From Cytobacillus sp. S13-E01 (GTDB lineage Bacteria; Bacillota; Bacilli; Bacillales; Bacillaceae_L), in NCBI RefSeq assembly GCF_029193815.1, contig NZ_JARFVC010000011.1, positions 26,632 through 90,631 on the forward strand: a stretch of 64,000 nt of DNA, given 5' to 3'. Under the pieces are notes generated by a model that saw only the letters and a program-made list of their open reading frames with translations, ran no database searches and was not told the DNA's origin. Made by a program: the position numbers and the translations under genes. Each line of letters starts with the position of its first letter. The first letter of the stretch is position 1. Positions 62,188 to 64,000 of the stretch are shown one piece after another.

Positions 62188-63471
62188 ATGAAGTATAAAC
62201 AAAATGACAAGATTCTGCAACTTACAGAAAAAACCTTAATTATAGGGGTTGACATTGCTAAACATAAGCATGTCGCAAGAGCACAAGATTATAGAGGTAT
62301 ACAATTTGGAAAAGCTCATACATTTTTAAACACATATGAGGGTTTTGAAGGTTTCATAAACTGGTTAAATCAAATCAAAGCTAAACAGTCTAAGGAAGAT
62401 GTCATCATTGGGATGGAACCTACTGGACATTATTGGCTTCCGTTGGCTTATTGGCTAAAAGAAAAAGGAAAAAAGGTGGTTGTAGTTAATCCAGCTCATG
62501 TTAAGCAAACAAAGGAGTTAGATGACAATTCTCCTACTAAGAATGATTTCAAGGATGCTAGAGTTATCTCTAGACTTATTGAGGGCGGAAGATATTCGGA
62601 GCCCAATTTACCGGAAGGTATATACTCGGATTTACGTGAAGGTATGAACCTATATAACCAATTGGTACAGGACCTAACAGCTGTGAAAAATATAGTTCAC
62701 CAATGGCTCGACCGTTTCTTTCCTGAATATTTAACGGTCTTTGGGAAGTGGGATGGAAAAGCTTCTCTACAAGTTCTAAGAATGGGACTTTTTCCTGATG
62801 AGTTATTAGAGCGTGAAGACTTGGAAATTCTAGCTGAAATTCGTAAAGAAGTTAAAAAAGGTGTGGGAATAAAGAAGGTTGTTCAGTTGAAAAACGTTGC
62901 CCTTCGTTCAGTAGGCATTAAAGAGGGGCGAAGTCTAGCTAGGTTAAAATTAAAAAGCTTACTAGACCAATACGATCTTCTTTCAGAACAATTAGAGAGC
63001 GTCTGGAGTGAAGTAGAGAACATCATACAAGATGTTCCAGGGGCGAGAGAGATGGGAGATATTAAAGGTATTGGACAAGTTACAGTAGCCTCCTTTTTTG
63101 CAGAAGTCGGTGATTTACAAAAGTACTCACATCCCGACCAAATTGTTAAGTTAGCAGGATTAAACTTAAAACTAGCTACATCAGGAAAGTGGAAAGGGCA
63201 AACAATTATTACTAAACGAGGGCGTCCTAAATTAAGGGCACTATTGTTTAAAGTCGTGTTGCCTCTTGTAGCTCAAAATCCTGCATTTAAGGCACTACAT
63301 CAGTACTTTATTACACGAAATGAAAATCCATTAAAAAAGAAGCAGTCTATCATCGCTATATGTTGTAAATTAATTCGTATTTTATTTACGATTGGAAAGA
63401 AACAAATTGAGTTTGAACCAGCTAAAATGTTACAAGATATTCCTCATTTTAGTATGCAAGAAGCTGCTTAA
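62188..63471 (+). CDS. IS110-family transposase
   Basis: A 427-residue RNA-guided recombinase. The N-terminal RuvC-like DEDD domain shows Asp in GVDIAKHKH (near residue 22), Glu in GMEPTGHYW (near 77) and the Asp pair in KNDFKDARV (near 118). The C-terminal transposase_20 domain has KGIGQVTVASFFAEVG near 300 and AGLNLKLATSGKWKG near 330, with the catalytic serine. I start at the ATG at 62188, seven bases after AAAGGAGG; an earlier in-frame start lies within the leader hairpin. It appears intact. Confidence 0.93.
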   Translation: MKYKQNDKILQLTEKTLIIGVDIAKHKHVARAQDYRGIQFGKAHTFLNTYEGFEGFINWLNQIKAKQSKEDVIIGMEPTGHYWLPLAYWLKEKGKKVVVVNPAHVKQTKELDDNSPTKNDFKDARVISRLIEGGRYSEPNLPEGIYSDLREGMNLYNQLVQDLTAVKNIVHQWLDRFFPEYLTVFGKWDGKASLQVLRMGLFPDELLEREDLEILAEIRKEVKKGVGIKKVVQLKNVALRSVGIKEGRSLARLKLKSLLDQYDLLSEQLESVWSEVENIIQDVPGAREMGDIKGIGQVTVASFFAEVGDLQKYSHPDQIVKLAGLNLKLATSGKWKGQTIITKRGRPKLRALLFKVVLPLVAQNPAFKALHQYFITRNENPLKKKQSIIAICCKLIRILFTIGKKQIEFEPAKMLQDIPHFSMQEAA

Positions 63472-63840
63472 AAGGATAGGGTAAAGTGATCAAAAAGAAG
63501 TTAGGTGCAGAAAATAGTCGAAGATTTATATAACATAAACAGTAGTATCGATGACAATATTTAATTCTCATTTTTTATTCACTTAGTAGTCGAAGTATTT
63601 TAAAGTTGTTTCAATTTGAAGAAGACTTACAACAGAAGCTAGGAGCAGTCGGCAAGCATTTATACTATTGGGCAATGACCCCGCAAGAAAGCATCGCCGA
63701 CCCCACTTCATGGATAGGCAGAACGAAGGAATGTATGCGCATATTTTTCATATGACGCCGTGAGAAATGGGAGGGTGTGCCGCCATGAACATTGTGGGAT
63801 CCAATAGCGACCATATTTCTAGATATTATCCTTTTTTGTA
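63472..63840 (+). ncRNA. Candidate bridge RNA region of the IS110 element
   Basis: The 3' non-coding part of the element, rich in inverted segments: GTCGGC...GCCGAC around 63648-63701, CCCACTTC (63702-63709) opposite GAAATGGG (near 63760-63775), TATGCGCATA, and GCCGCCATG. Bridge RNAs of IS1111-type elements lie in this position, but the limits and guide loops cannot be named from one copy. The final 63.84-64.00 kb holds a weak purine/pyrimidine hairpin near 63849-63886 and nothing else recognised. Confidence 0.4.
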
Positions 63841-64000
63841 AAAAAATAGAAGAAGAGGGTTTATTTAACTATGTCCTCCTCCTCTAAAATACAAATAAAG
63901 TTCTGTTAGTCCATTAAAGTGCAGTCTTATTGAAATTTGAAATACTGAGAAAAACAGAGAAAACAAGAGAAAAACCTTACTTTAATGAGGGAGTATAAAA

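Larger units (their letters stand above)
62101..63840 (+). mobile_element. IS110-family insertion sequence (ends approximate)
   Basis: One DEDD-type transposase gene with an 87-base structured leader and about 370 bases of structured 3' non-coding DNA. IS110 elements have poor or no terminal repeats, so the borders cannot be fixed from one copy. The 3' stretch contains GTCGGC (63648-63653) pairing with GCCGAC (63696-63701) and other inverted segments, and no frame with a ribosome site. In IS1111-type members such a region encodes the bridge RNA that pairs with donor and target. Confidence 0.8.

Overview
The window is AT-rich chromosomal DNA from a spore-forming Firmicute of the Bacillaceae. 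The evidence is a complete gerP spore-permeability operon, a Spo0E-type phosphatase, B. subtilis-like sigma-dependent sporulation genes, an S-box riboswitch, and a gene order that matches two blocks of the B. subtilis map (addA-gerP-yisI-yisK-yisL-yisN-asnO-yisQ and yitJ-yitK-yitL-yitS-yitT-ipi-yitU-yitV-yitW). The species cannot be named from the sequence. The nitrate and nitric oxide genes point to a facultatively anaerobic, probably denitrifying member of the group. No tRNA, rRNA or CRISPR array was seen.

Layout. (1) 1-18.0 kb: the 3' part of addA (cut by the left edge), a Gly/Tyr-rich small protein, gerPA-F, an acyl-CoA synthetase, a DUF418 membrane protein, a P-loop kinase-like protein, a Spo0E-like protein, yisK, rocD, yisL, yisN, asnO and a MATE transporter. 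(2) 18.5-29.2 kb: a maltodextrin unit. It has a divergent cytoplasmic neopullulanase, a binding protein with two permeases but no ATPase, a membrane-anchored alpha-amylase, a GH31 alpha-glucosidase and a LacI-type regulator; LacI-like operators and a cre site lie in the divergent promoter region. (3) 29.4-43.7 kb: metH and yitJ under one SAM riboswitch, then the yitK-yitW block, interrupted by a dead 909-bp element with 16-bp inverted ends and a 5-bp target duplication. (4) 43.8-61.8 kb: an anaerobic respiration island with three DUF2249 proteins, a haem-copper-oxidase-like membrane protein, a MIP18 protein, a zinc-ribbon protein, molybdenum cofactor genes (mobA, moaA, moeA-mobB-moaE-moaD), a radical SAM/SPASM protein, fnr and a second Crp/Fnr regulator, a CuA-type nitric oxide reductase, narK, ric, a cytosolic chemoreceptor and ywiC. 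(5) 62.1-63.8 kb: an IS110-type insertion sequence with a long structured 3' non-coding part.

How it works together. In the island I find twelve FNR-type palindromes (TGTGA-N6-TCACA or close). In eleven of them the first base of a -10 hexamer lies exactly 29.5 bp from the palindrome centre, the geometry of an activator site near -41.5. They serve genes on both strands and tie the island into one anaerobic regulon. One of these promoters, inside the end of mobA, drives no recognisable gene. It is followed by a roughly 100-nt structured segment with a strong intrinsic terminator and is the best candidate in the window for an undescribed FNR-activated small RNA. The putative oxidase subunit I keeps all six metal-ligand histidines but has Asn where oxygen-reducing B-type oxidases have the cross-linked Tyr, so it is called a nitric oxide reductase.

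A family of about twelve intergenic repeats (core tGTCTAGCTCC...GCGCTTTTCTT, foldable) is scattered through the window. Four copies end exactly at the stop codon of a minus-strand gene. All statements about families rest on recalled knowledge; no database search was run.
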